A stretch of DNA of 64,000 nucleotides. Origin: Neokomagataea tanensis (lineage in GTDB: Bacteria > Pseudomonadota > Alphaproteobacteria > Acetobacterales > Acetobacteraceae). Of this stretch, positions 16,401 to 25,162 are shown one piece after another. Where the stretch lies: positions 1,188,501-1,252,500 of the forward strand of contig NZ_CP032485.1 of the NCBI RefSeq assembly GCF_006542335.1, written 5' to 3'. The number at the start of each line of letters is the position of its first letter. The first letter of the stretch is position 1. The position numbers were made by a program, and so were the translations under genes. The notes beneath the pieces are model-generated. The model ran no database searches, had not been told where the DNA came from, and worked only from the letters and a program-made list of their open reading frames with translations.

Positions 16401-18728
16401 ATGCCGTCCAACGCAGAAGAATTTAATATGCATTTCCCAAATGATAATTCGATCTCTGATGGGCATAATCAGGGTTCATCATTAAAATGGCAGAAACTGG
16501 CATTATTGGCGCTCGGCGCTGGCCTTGGAGTGTCAGAAGCAGGTGAGGCCGAAGCGCAAGATACAAGCGCTCAGGCTGACGCAACCGCAGTAAGTCTGCC
16601 ATCCGTCAAGGTCCACGGCCAAAACAGCGCAGCAGCGCCGGTTTCACTGAACACGAACAACACGACGTTGGACATTGGGCGTATGCCCGGTACAGTCCGT
16701 GAGACGCCTCAGATCATCAACGTTGTACCAAAAGATCTGATTGAGCAGCAGCGGCTGTTCACATTGGATCAGGCACTGGCAAACGTGCCTGGTATCACAA
16801 TGTCCACAGGCGAGGGCAATGGTGGCTTGAACGGCAGCCAGTTCCGGATCCGAGGACAGCAGGCGCGTGGTGATATTTACGAAGACGGCCTGAGAGATTT
16901 TGGCACATACGTAAGAGACACATTCAATACTGAGAGTGTTGAAGTCGTTAAGGGACCAAGCGGCGAATATTTCGGCGCGGGCAACGTTGGCGGTGTTATT
17001 AACCAGACCCTGAAAAAAGCTCATCTTGGCAAAAGTGCAGCTTTGGACCAGAGCATCGGCAGCGGTATGCAGTATCGTGGAACTGCGGATGTAAATTATC
17101 AGCTTGGTGCACATTCTGCTTTCCGTCTTAACGGGATGTATAACAAGCAGAAGGTTGCTGACCGCAACAACGTGCGTTCTGACCGTTATGGTATCGCAGC
17201 TGATCTGGGCCTTGGGCTCGGTACTAGCACCACGTACCACCTGAATTATCAGTGGCTCGGCAGCCGTGGAACGCCTGATTACGGCGTACCGATGATTGGT
17301 GTTAACGGCATCTTCCGTCCGATCACCGAATACGGCTTGGACCGCAGCACGACTTATACGCGTAGCTTTGACCGTGACCGTTCTGACATCCATATGTTGA
17401 CGTCAAAACTCGCGTCCGAAATTACCAAGTGGATGACACTGAGCAACGATACGCGCTTTAGTCATTACCATCGTGAATATGCTGCGACGAACCCAAGTGC
17501 CTGCTCAGGGACTTGCGCGACAAACTTCTTGGCTGGCGGAAATCCTGCCCTGTCTTACGGTGCTGGTGGTGGTGTTGCTTACCAACAGGACGGTTGGGGG
17601 GTTCAAAACATCTCCATGGCGCATGCGAAGTTTGCTACCGGGTCGCTCAAGCATGATCTGCGCGCTGGTGTAGATATCAACTACACCAAAGACGACCGCG
17701 TCATGGGAACGTACGTTAACCGTACTAACAACCAGACGATTAGAAACCCTTACTATTCATCGCCAAACACGTATATCACGTGGCCGTCAACCGGTACGCG
17801 TATTGCTGACTTCCGCGATCTCGGGCTTTTCTTGGCGGATAAAGTGTTCCTGACCAACAAGCTCTCCGTTTTCGGAACATTACGCTGGGACAGCTACAAA
17901 AGCACATACTGGAGTGCTGCGGCTCAGTCTTCTGGTACGCAGGTACAGTCGTCGAACAAGTTCAGCCCGTCGGCTAGTGCAATGTACGACATTACCAAAG
18001 ACGCAAGCGTGTATTTCACATTCTCGCGTTCGTTTAAGCCGGTTGGTACGGATGCGTCCTCTCAGATTACCAATCAGGCAAGCGTTGGTGACGTTGCAGT
18101 CAATGGCCGTGACCTCAAGCCACAGCGCAGCGATCTGTTCGAACTGGGAAGCAAGGTCGACTTCTTTAACAAGCGCCTTGGTGTAACGGCTGGTCTGTTC
18201 CAGATTAACCAGAATAACTCTTACACCTATGACGACAACGGAAACATCTTGGTCGGCTTCCAAGATGCGGGAAGCGGCCGTCGTATTCGTGGTGTAGAAC
18301 TCAGTGCTACGGGTAAAATCACGCAGGATTGGGATGTTTACGCGACTTACGCCTATATGAGAGGCAAGGTCACGAACAGCACCACCGCTTATGGTAAGCA
18401 AGCTCCGCAGCTGCCACACAACACATTGTCCGTTTGGAGCACGTATAACCTGTCTCGTCTGATTTTGAATGTAGGTCAGGGCGTGTTGAAAGCTGGCGGT
18501 GGCGTTCAGTACAGCTCAGCTTACTGGTCTAACGAAGCGAATACTGGCCGTATGCCGAATAACTTCTCGTTAAATGGTATCGTTTCTTACGATTATGGCC
18601 GTTACCACGTCCAGTTTAACGCGAATAACCTGACGAACCATCTGAATTATGGTTCTGCGTTCAGCACGAGCCGTGCTGTACCGCTATCAGGCCGTACATT
18701 CATGGGTAATGTTGGTATCAACTTCTAA
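16401..18728 (+). CDS. TonB-dependent catecholate-type siderophore receptor
   Basis: A 775-residue outer-membrane receptor that imports ferric siderophore using TonB energy. After a signal region (hydrophobic KLALLALGAGLGV, cleavage probably near EAEA) comes a plug domain with RETPQIINVVPKDLIEQQ, GEGNGGLNGSQFRIRG and ESVEVVKGPSGEYFGAGNVGGVIN, typical of Fiu/PiuA/FhuE-type receptors. The C-terminus is a beta-barrel ending in GNVGINF with a terminal Phe. Translation may start at ATG 16401 or, more likely by spacing from an AGAAG, at ATG 16428. The neighbouring Sel1 gene and PiuC hydroxylase match the piuA-piuC-Sel1 arrangement of Pseudomonas, which supports a catechol siderophore. An upstream Fur-box-like site suggests iron repression. 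Confidence 0.9.
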   Translation: MPSNAEEFNMHFPNDNSISDGHNQGSSLKWQKLALLALGAGLGVSEAGEAEAQDTSAQADATAVSLPSVKVHGQNSAAAPVSLNTNNTTLDIGRMPGTVRETPQIINVVPKDLIEQQRLFTLDQALANVPGITMSTGEGNGGLNGSQFRIRGQQARGDIYEDGLRDFGTYVRDTFNTESVEVVKGPSGEYFGAGNVGGVINQTLKKAHLGKSAALDQSIGSGMQYRGTADVNYQLGAHSAFRLNGMYNKQKVADRNNVRSDRYGIAADLGLGLGTSTTYHLNYQWLGSRGTPDYGVPMIGVNGIFRPITEYGLDRSTTYTRSFDRDRSDIHMLTSKLASEITKWMTLSNDTRFSHYHREYAATNPSACSGTCATNFLAGGNPALSYGAGGGVAYQQDGWGVQNISMAHAKFATGSLKHDLRAGVDINYTKDDRVMGTYVNRTNNQTIRNPYYSSPNTYITWPSTGTRIADFRDLGLFLADKVFLTNKLSVFGTLRWDSYKSTYWSAAAQSSGTQVQSSNKFSPSASAMYDITKDASVYFTFSRSFKPVGTDASSQITNQASVGDVAVNGRDLKPQRSDLFELGSKVDFFNKRLGVTAGLFQINQNNSYTYDDNGNILVGFQDAGSGRRIRGVELSATGKITQDWDVYATYAYMRGKVTNSTTAYGKQAPQLPHNTLSVWSTYNLSRLILNVGQGVLKAGGGVQYSSAYWSNEANTGRMPNNFSLNGIVSYDYGRYHVQFNANNLTNHLNYGSAFSTSRAVPLSGRTFMGNVGINF

Positions 18729-18748
18729 AAAACCAGCTTAGTCGCATG

Positions 18749-18784
18749 TTCCCCTTCTGGCGCGAGCCAGAGGGGGTTTTTGCG
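18749..18784 (+). terminator. Rho-independent terminator after siderophore receptor
   Basis: CCCCTTCTGGC pairs with GCCAGAGGGGG around a GCGA loop and is followed by TTTTT. It separates the receptor from the Sel1 gene. Confidence 0.88.
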
Positions 18785-18819
18785 TTTTAAGCGATGGCTT
18801 TGTTAGTTGCAGGAAGCGA

Positions 18820-19476
18820 ATGAGCGCAAAAACCGAGCACGAGATGACCTTGGAGCCTTGTCCCTCGCAAGTTCAGGCCCAGCTTCTTTTGGGGCAGACG
18901 CATGTTGATAAAGGCTTCATGACGGAAGCTTTTACATATTTTGAGGCGGCAGCGCGCAGTGGTCACCCGACGGCCCTCAACATGCTGGGCAGGGCGTATG
19001 AACGTGGCTGGGGTGTCGCCCGTGATGCTCGTCAGGCGGCGTCTTATTTTGAGCATGCCGCGGCGGCGGGGGAAAATTGGGCCATGTTTAATCTGGCCGA
19101 CTTATTCTTGCTTGGGGATGGAGTGCCGCAGGATAAAGCCAAGGCATACCAAATGTACGTTTCCTCCGCCAAAAGAGGGAACGCGAAGGCTTTAAACATG
19201 CTGGGTATTTTGCATGAGGAGGGAATAACCGGGGCCGTTGACTTAGAGGGAGCCGAGGTTTTTTTTAAAGCCGCTGCTGAAGGCGGAGATTATTGGGCTG
19301 TATTAAACTTGGCACGTTTGGCTTTGGCCAATGAAAAGCCGGAAGAGGCGAATGCGCTGCTAGAGAAAGCGTTAAGCTCCGGCCATGACGATATACGCCA
19401 AGCTATACTTGAGCTTGTGAAGCCACATGGGAAGAACCCAGCGTTTCGATGGGTTTACCACGCAGCTTCTCTGTAA
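18820..19476 (+). CDS. Sel1-like repeat protein
   Basis: A 218-residue protein built of Sel1-type alpha-helical repeats, with about four copies of the ALNMLGxxYExGxGVxxDxxxAxxYFxxAA pattern (for example LNMLGRAYERGWGVARDARQ, MFNLADLFLLGDGVPQDKAK and LNMLGILHEEG). Such repeats act as protein-protein interaction scaffolds. There is no signal peptide, so it is probably cytoplasmic. Sel1 genes neighbour PiuC in several Proteobacteria, which fits the PiuC-type gene at 21709. It ends 25 bases before the convergent tonB gene. Function within iron uptake is not known. Confidence 0.85.
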   Translation: MSAKTEHEMTLEPCPSQVQAQLLLGQTHVDKGFMTEAFTYFEAAARSGHPTALNMLGRAYERGWGVARDARQAASYFEHAAAAGENWAMFNLADLFLLGDGVPQDKAKAYQMYVSSAKRGNAKALNMLGILHEEGITGAVDLEGAEVFFKAAAEGGDYWAVLNLARLALANEKPEEANALLEKALSSGHDDIRQAILELVKPHGKNPAFRWVYHAASL

Positions 19477-19501
19477 GCCTGGCGGATGTAAAAGCTAAGA
19501 A

Positions 19502-20332
19502 TTACTCGTCGACGGAAAACTCGATGGGTACTGTAAGCGCAACGGTGGCACCTGAAATTTCAGGCGGTGGCGCTGGAAAAGGTTCTGCGCGGCGTACAAC
19601 AGCTAAAGTTTCTTCATCCAGAAGGGCGTAGCCACTGCCTTTTTTCAGATGCGCAGATAAAACGTGGCCACGTCTGTCCATGACGAAAAACAGGACGGGT
19701 GTGCCCTCCTGATGTGATGCCAAGGCTTCAGACGGGTAGCGTTTGAAGCGTTCGATACGCGCCAAAACGTCGCCCTGCCACGTCACAGGAGCGTTGCTGA
19801 AATGGCTGACGCTGGAGGTGGCGGCCGCATTACTGCTTTGTGCTGTAGTATTTTCAGAGGCGGGTGGCGCAGTCACTTTATCCGCAGGCGGGGCCTCAAC
19901 GGGTACAGGCTTCACTTGCTGTGGAGGAGTGACGCTTTTTTTCTTTAAAACTTTGATTTTCTTGACAACCGGCACGGGTACAGGCGGGTGTAAAGATGGT
20001 GAAGGGGCTGCATCGATTTTCGTTGGGGTGTCAGGAACTTCTTCCGACGGTGCAACGGAGTGTTGAGGCCCGACCGGCACATCTTGAGGAGGTGCAGGGG
20101 TGGCCGCCGGAATGGGTGACATCTCGATGGCTATCGCCTGAGGAGGTGCAGCGCTCGGCAATGGAATGGGAGGCGAGGGGTGCATGAAAGACCACCCCAA
20201 GACGGCAGCCGTAAAGAGACTGACGCTCGCACCGGACAGCATCCAGCGGCGCTGACTGCGCTTGTTTTCGTTTTGCTGGTAAGAGGCATACCAATTACGA
20301 AACATGATTGGATTGGCGCTCATATCGGCCAT
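19502..20332 (-). CDS. tonB: TonB energy transducer
   Basis: A 276-residue TonB protein that carries proton-motive energy from ExbBD to outer-membrane receptors. It has one N-terminal membrane anchor (LSGASVSLFTAAVLGWSF, about residues 33-50) after a long cytoplasmic head, a Pro/Ala-rich periplasmic spacer with Lys-rich KKIKVLKKK, and a C-terminal TonB domain (ARIERFKRYPSEAL, GTPVLFFVMDRRG, VVRRAEPFPAPPPE). It is the last gene of exbB-exbD-tonB; its ATG overlaps the exbD stop in TAATG. The unusually long N-terminal head of about 30 residues before the anchor is common in acetic acid bacteria. It can serve the receptors at 16401, 22473 and 61347. Confidence 0.93.
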   Translation of the reverse strand: MADMSANPIMFRNWYASYQQNENKRSQRRWMLSGASVSLFTAAVLGWSFMHPSPPIPLPSAAPPQAIAIEMSPIPAATPAPPQDVPVGPQHSVAPSEEVPDTPTKIDAAPSPSLHPPVPVPVVKKIKVLKKKSVTPPQQVKPVPVEAPPADKVTAPPASENTTAQSSNAAATSSVSHFSNAPVTWQGDVLARIERFKRYPSEALASHQEGTPVLFFVMDRRGHVLSAHLKKGSGYALLDEETLAVVRRAEPFPAPPPEISGATVALTVPIEFSVDE

Positions 20333-20766
20333 TAAGGGGCTTCTCCCGCCTCTTGTCCTTGTAGTGTTACCAAAGCAACTTTGAGGTAACCTGCTTTGCG
20401 CAACTGTCCCATGACACCCATCAGAGTGCCGTAATCGACGGTTTTGTCAGCGCGGAGGAAAATGCGCTCCTCCTTATTGCCCTTACTCGCTTTTTCCAAA
20501 GCGGCGACCAGTTGGTCTTGGTTGATATCATCTTCGCCTAGAGCAAGGCTGTGATCCGCTTTGACCGTGAGGAAAACGGGTTCATCGGGCCGTGGGGCTG
20601 GTGTCTCGGTTGATGAAGGCAGGTCAACAGGGACATTAACGGTACTAAGCGGCGCAGCCACCATGAAAATCACGAGCAAAACTAGAACAACGTCGATAAA
20701 GGGTGTGACGTTGATTTCGTGTGCTTCTTGAACACCCTCGTCCGCGTGGCGAATATGGATGGCCAT
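20332..20766 (-). CDS. exbD: ExbD, TonB-system proton channel subunit
   Basis: A 144-residue inner-membrane protein of the ExbBD proton channel that powers TonB. It has a single N-terminal membrane helix containing the essential Asp in INVTPFIDVVLVLLVIFM, followed by a periplasmic domain (RADKTVDYGTLMGVMGQLRKAG). The length is as expected. Its start overlaps the exbB stop and its stop overlaps the tonB start (both TAATG), so the three genes are translationally coupled. Confidence 0.95.
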   Translation of the reverse strand: MAIHIRHADEGVQEAHEINVTPFIDVVLVLLVIFMVAAPLSTVNVPVDLPSSTETPAPRPDEPVFLTVKADHSLALGEDDINQDQLVAALEKASKGNKEERIFLRADKTVDYGTLMGVMGQLRKAGYLKVALVTLQGQEAGEAP

Positions 20767-21479
20767 TACTCTGCTGCTTCCATCAGGTGAATGACGTTGT
20801 TTTTGGTGGTGAGCAAAGAGCGCGCTAAATCGCGTGATACAATACGCATGACCAGCGACGTAATATCAGCAACGCATGCACGGCACGTAGCGGTTTGGCG
20901 CGCAATCAGGTTGTAAATAATGACCGCGGGAATGGCGGCAATCAGGCCGAGGGCAGTTGCCAAGAGTGCTTCAGCAATTCCTGGTGCGACGACGGCAAGG
21001 CTCGTCGCATGTGCTGCCGCAATGCCCGTGAAGGCAGACATGATTCCCCAAACTGTCCCAAAAAGGCCAATGAAAGGAGCTGTTGCACCAATCGTTGCAA
21101 GCACCCCTGTTCCACGCATTAAGCGTCGGCCCTCTGCTGCCTCAATGCGCTCCAGATGCAGGACGATACGTTCTTTTATGCCGTCGGAATCAGTAGGAAT
21201 ATCTTTTGAGCGTTGACGCTCCGTGATAGCCGCCAGCACCATAGCTTGTGCAACGCCGACCCCATTGCGGCTCCACTCGTCTCCGAGATCAAGCGTGTTG
21301 GCATCATCCAGTGCGATTTCTGACTTTTTGAGATTTGCACGTAAACGCGTCAGTTCAATGCATTTTGCAACTAAGATTGTCCATGTCGCAACGGAAGCGA
21401 CCGCTAAAATGGTCATTACAGCGCGGACCACTGGGCCAGCATCAAGGAACATCTGCCAAGGGGAAAATGTAAGAGACAT
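20766..21479 (-). CDS. exbB: ExbB, TonB-system proton channel subunit
   Basis: A 237-residue MotA/TolQ/ExbB-family protein with three hydrophobic segments: near the N-terminus (MTILAVASVATWTILVAKC), in the middle (IGATAPFIGLFGTVWGIMSAF, the family signature) and near the C-terminus (IAEALLATALGLIAAIPAV). Together with ExbD it forms the proton channel. It is the first gene of the exbB-exbD-tonB operon and is divergent from the PiuC gene, with a Fur-box-like site between them at 21623. Confidence 0.95.
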   Translation of the reverse strand: MSLTFSPWQMFLDAGPVVRAVMTILAVASVATWTILVAKCIELTRLRANLKKSEIALDDANTLDLGDEWSRNGVGVAQAMVLAAITERQRSKDIPTDSDGIKERIVLHLERIEAAEGRRLMRGTGVLATIGATAPFIGLFGTVWGIMSAFTGIAAAHATSLAVVAPGIAEALLATALGLIAAIPAVIIYNLIARQTATCRACVADITSLVMRIVSRDLARSLLTTKNNVIHLMEAAE

Positions 21480-21622
21480 TAATCGTGCCTGACGGGGCGG
21501 CTACTGGCGCCCTCCGCATATGGGGTTGAACCATTTTTCTCTTTGCAGTGCACCGCGTAGGGCGTGCGAAATCCGGGGCTGTGAGGCCTTATGGATTGCA
21601 GAGAGCATCAAAGATGCCCTAC

Positions 21623-21646
21623 TAATAATAATAGTCATTCTTATTT
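21623..21646. promoter_or_regulatory. Fur-box-like sequence in exbB/piuC divergent promoter
   Basis: TAATAATAATAGTCATTCTT shows the repeated ATAAT/ATTCTT hexamer pattern of Fur operators. It lies about 145 bases upstream of exbB and 65 bases upstream of the PiuC gene, a position from which it could control both. Confidence 0.6.
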
Positions 21647-21708
21647 ACAAGTAAGTTTTAAGCGTTGACACATTTGTCGGTGCTTTAAGCGGGGGAAGCT
21701 TTAAAAAT

Positions 21709-22392
21709 ATGTTGATACACGTGCCCGACGTGCTGTCTCCTGATGAGGTAAAATATTGCAGACAGCGCTTGGAAGCGGCTGAATGGACTGATGGCCGGGT
21801 TACAGCGGGTGAACAATCGGCAAAAGCCAAACGTAATTTGCAAATTCCTCAAGATTCTGAGGTATCGCGGGAACTTGGAGAGCTAATTTTACACGCTCTT
21901 GGGCGTAACCCCATTTTCAACAGTGCCGCTCTTCCCCTCCGGGTTTATCCGCCTTTGTTCAACCGATACGATCAGGGCATGCATTTTAACGCGCATGTGG
22001 ATAACGCAATCAGGCCTATCCCAAATGCGGGATTTCGTATCCGTACGGATGTATCATCGACACTTTTTCTGTCATCCCCGGATGAATACGAGGGAGGGGA
22101 ACTCGTTATTCAAGATACGTATGGCAACCAAAGTGTGAAGTTGCCCGCAGGGCATATGGTTGTGTACCCCTCAACCAGCCTTCACAGCGTCAATCCTATT
22201 CTTCAGGGTAGTCGGTGGGCTTCGTTTTTTTGGACGCAGTCTATGGTGCGTGATGATACGAAGAGAGCACTTTTATACGATTTTGATCGGTCAATTATGG
22301 AGACGCGCAAAGCCTTGCCGGATGACCATCAGGGCGTATTGGGTCTGACATCGACCTACCATAATCTGCTGCGTCAGTGGGCAGAACTGTAA
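21709..22392 (+). CDS. piuC: PiuC-type Fe(II)/2-oxoglutarate-dependent hydroxylase
   Basis: A 227-residue PKHD-type dioxygenase (YbiX/PiuC family) of the cytoplasm. The iron ligands are His and Asp in AHVDNAI and the distal His in STSLHSV; the 2-oxoglutarate-binding Arg is in GSRWASFFW. The FNRYDQGMHFNAHVD segment is the family signature. The length is normal. PiuC genes accompany catecholate siderophore receptors in Pseudomonas and Acetobacter, and the family is iron-regulated; the divergent Fur-box-like site fits. The in vivo substrate is not established. Confidence 0.92.
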   Translation: MLIHVPDVLSPDEVKYCRQRLEAAEWTDGRVTAGEQSAKAKRNLQIPQDSEVSRELGELILHALGRNPIFNSAALPLRVYPPLFNRYDQGMHFNAHVDNAIRPIPNAGFRIRTDVSSTLFLSSPDEYEGGELVIQDTYGNQSVKLPAGHMVVYPSTSLHSVNPILQGSRWASFFWTQSMVRDDTKRALLYDFDRSIMETRKALPDDHQGVLGLTSTYHNLLRQWAEL

Positions 22393-22400
22393 AATAAAAA

Positions 22401-22456
22401 CCCCCTGAGAGATACTCTCAGGGGGTTTTCAGTAACTCCCCAATCAAGTGGGGAGT
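22401..22456. terminator. Bidirectional terminator between convergent piuC and receptor genes
   Basis: CCCCCTGAGAG pairs with CTCTCAGGGGG (22401-22425) and is followed by TTTT on the plus strand and preceded by AAAAA, so it can work both ways. A second hairpin, AACTCCCC with GGGGAGTT, follows at 22434-22456. Confidence 0.88.
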
Positions 22457-22472
22457 TGAAAAACCGGCTAAA

Positions 22473-24941
22473 TCAGAAACCAGCGCTGACCGTTGCGATA
22501 GCCGAGAATGGCGCTGCAATCGAGTAGGTTGGTGTGCTTGCGCGAATGGTGCGGCCGTTGATACCTGTGGTGTTAACCGCATTACCCTGCAAAGACTTTA
22601 CGAAACCCAGGTAAGCGCGGTCTGTCAGGTTGCTGAAGTTCACACGGATGTTTGGAGCCTTAAGGAAGCTCATATCCGAGAAGCGGTAGCCAATGTTCGC
22701 ATTCATGAGCACGTAGCCCGGAATGGACTGATCGTTCATGAACGTGGAGTACTGCTTGGAAACGTACTTCACGTTATAGCCACCGAAGAGGTGACCATCG
22801 TCATAGTCGAGGTTGAATGCTGCTTGGTAGTGTGGTGCTTCCGGAGCAACTTTACCCTTGGTTGGCAGGTAGTCAGAGCCACCCGTGGTGGATGTGCCAG
22901 CAAGGTTGCTACCCAGACGTGAGTCCAGATATTCGAACGAAACATAGGGGCGGAGGTGATAGAAAATTGGACGGGTGCCAATTTCTGCATCTACACCGTT
23001 GGATGTTTGGCCGCCACCGTTCAGGCTTGTGCTGAATGTGTTGAGGCACTGCGTGTCGAGGCACTGCGTCTGAGAGTACAGGCGGTTTGTGAAGTCGTAG
23101 TGGAAGTACGTGACCGACCCCATGATGGTGTGGCCTGTGTAACGGTAGCCAGCTTCTTCCGAAATGGAGATTTCAGGATTCTGGTTAACGTTTGCACGTG
23201 TGGAGTAGCTGTTTGACGTCGTGCTGTAGTTGCCGGAGTCATACAATGCGCTGTTCGTTGGCATACGGAAGTTTGTAGCCGCAGAAACAAAGAACTGGTT
23301 TTCCGGGTCCAACTGGTAGCGAATTGCAACTGTGGGAAGTGGCTGCTGCCACGTCTTGTTGATGTAAGCACCGGTTGATGTGTCTGGCAGGAAGTTATGG
23401 CCGTTACGAATAACGAATGCGTACTTAAAGCCGGCATCAATCGTCAGTTTATTGTTCAGAAGTGACAATGTGTCACCGATGAACATGGTGTGGACACGTG
23501 TTTGAGTCAGCGTGTTACGGAACTGATAGGTAAGGCCGTTCGACATAACCGCGTTCGGGCCAGCTGCCCATACGTTCCAAGGGTTACCGTCAGCGCCTAC
23601 GCCTGTGTAGGGCGAAGTCTGGCCTTGCTTGGAGTATTCAAACCAGTAACCAACCATCAGTCGGTTAGCGCCGGTTGAAAGTGTCAGTTTAACAACGTTA
23701 CCAGGGCGGTAGGTTGTTGAAGTTGATGGGTTGTACAGCAGAGTTGTTCCCCCTTGACCATTAATGGTGGCGCTAACTTTTTGCTTGCCCCACTGCAGGT
23801 TGTTCAGGTTTACAACGCGGCCAGCGCCACCGTTACCATCGCCGTACCAGAAATATGGTGTTTCCGTTAAGGTCAGGTGATCGGAGAGATGGAACGTAGA
23901 AGGCGCACTGGCATAGATATTGGTGAACGGGTTTTGCTGCAGCTTGTAGTAAGATGCGCCTTTGTCCGAAGCTGTTGGATCAAAGGTGGAGTTCAGCTGC
24001 GTGTTGCCGACCACATACTGGTCTTTCACGCCGCGCCCGTATTGGTTCCAGCTCGCCAATGAGACGTTGCGGTTCAGATAGTTGTAAAGACGGTTTCCGA
24101 TAATTGCCAAGGAGATGCGGTTACCGTTACCCCAGTCGTTTACGAACTTTGTTTCCGCGTGGAGCTTGCGGTTGGTGTAGTTCGTGTTGAACCGATCTTC
24201 TGAAGCGTAAGAGCCTGAGAAGTAACCGCGCAGGTTGGTGTTGCCAATCTTACCCGTATCGAGGCGCAAGAAGCCGCGAGTAGCGTTGTATGATCCGTAA
24301 GATGTATCGAAAGATCCGCCCTTTTTCATGGAGGGATCAACCATGTACATGTCAACCACGCCGCCCGTGGAGCTGATGTGCGGGCTGTCAAGGTCAGCAG
24401 AACCTTGAGCCATGCTCACCGTACGCAGGTTTTCAGGGTCTGCGATTTCTTGAGAATAGACCTGATAGTTGCCGATATCGTTGATCGGGAAACCTTCGAG
24501 TGTGAAGCCGACCTGCGTTTGATCCATGCCGCGCAAGCTCATTGAGCTTCCTGTCAGGCCCATTGCGTCAGATGCGCTGACATTGGCGCCTGGCAAAAGG
24601 GCAATCAGCTGCATCGGGTCGCTGCCCGGGACCTGCTTGCTGATAAAGTCGCGCGTGACTGCTGAAACTGACTTCGCGCTATCCTGCTTGCTCATCAGGC
24701 CGCCGCCGACTGCGGTACGTGACACGCCATCGAAGTAGCGGTGCTGTCCATGAACAGACACGTGCTCTTCATGATAATCCGTTGGGGAGGTGCTTCCCAT
24801 CATGGATGGTGCCGTAACCTGGGTTCCGGCCTTAGCGGCGGGCTTTGCAGTCTCTTTGTGAGACGCAACAGGCGCAGCAAAAGCTGGGAGTGTGCCCAGA
24901 GCGATAAGAGCAGAAGTAGATAGAAGACGTGTCAGGCGCAT
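22473..24941 (-). CDS. TonB-dependent receptor
   Basis: A roughly 822-residue outer-membrane receptor. The signal peptide is clear (RLTRLLSTSALIALGTLPAFA, cut before APVA). The plug contains SKQVPGSDPMQLIALLPGANV, MSLRGMDQTQVGFTLEGFPIND and LRTVSMAQGSADLDSPH; a beta-barrel follows, ending in TVSAGF with terminal Phe. I choose ATG 24941 because the signal peptide starts there; the in-frame ATG 25016 would add 25 residues. It resembles the receptor at 61347 in plug motifs (SRTAVG/...VPGSDPMQL against VPGTSPYRML) and C-terminus, so both belong to one subfamily whose ligand is unknown. No co-encoded cognate transporter. Two perfect hairpins occur in the leader (25046-25114). Confidence 0.9.
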   Translation of the reverse strand: MRLTRLLSTSALIALGTLPAFAAPVASHKETAKPAAKAGTQVTAPSMMGSTSPTDYHEEHVSVHGQHRYFDGVSRTAVGGGLMSKQDSAKSVSAVTRDFISKQVPGSDPMQLIALLPGANVSASDAMGLTGSSMSLRGMDQTQVGFTLEGFPINDIGNYQVYSQEIADPENLRTVSMAQGSADLDSPHISSTGGVVDMYMVDPSMKKGGSFDTSYGSYNATRGFLRLDTGKIGNTNLRGYFSGSYASEDRFNTNYTNRKLHAETKFVNDWGNGNRISLAIIGNRLYNYLNRNVSLASWNQYGRGVKDQYVVGNTQLNSTFDPTASDKGASYYKLQQNPFTNIYASAPSTFHLSDHLTLTETPYFWYGDGNGGAGRVVNLNNLQWGKQKVSATINGQGGTTLLYNPSTSTTYRPGNVVKLTLSTGANRLMVGYWFEYSKQGQTSPYTGVGADGNPWNVWAAGPNAVMSNGLTYQFRNTLTQTRVHTMFIGDTLSLLNNKLTIDAGFKYAFVIRNGHNFLPDTSTGAYINKTWQQPLPTVAIRYQLDPENQFFVSAATNFRMPTNSALYDSGNYSTTSNSYSTRANVNQNPEISISEEAGYRYTGHTIMGSVTYFHYDFTNRLYSQTQCLDTQCLNTFSTSLNGGGQTSNGVDAEIGTRPIFYHLRPYVSFEYLDSRLGSNLAGTSTTGGSDYLPTKGKVAPEAPHYQAAFNLDYDDGHLFGGYNVKYVSKQYSTFMNDQSIPGYVLMNANIGYRFSDMSFLKAPNIRVNFSNLTDRAYLGFVKSLQGNAVNTTGINGRTIRASTPTYSIAAPFSAIATVSAGF

Positions 24942-25045
24942 GGGTGGCGTGATCTTTCTCGTTTCCGATGGAAGGTCGAGATGTCGGAAACCACGCTTTT
25001 TAATGTGGAGCAACACTTCTCATGTTGACACGGAATTACAACTTT

Positions 25046-25114
25046 AAATTCGTGGTAAATCTGCCACGAATTTGGCGTTTTTGCCGCATTAACCCCCTAA
25101 AAACGGGGTTAATG
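25046..25114 (-). promoter_or_regulatory. Two tandem perfect hairpins in receptor leader
   Basis: AAATTCGTGG (25046-25055) pairs with CCACGAATTT (25064-25073), and CATTAACCCC (25087-25096) pairs with GGGGTTAATG (25105-25114). Both have perfect 10-bp stems with 8-base loops and no T-tract, between the sulfotransferase stop and the receptor start. They may be 5'-leader RNA structures or protein-binding palindromes. Confidence 0.5.
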
Positions 25115-25162
25115 TGACACTCTGATGAAATTCTCTAAAATGTTACATTATGTCGTAATATT

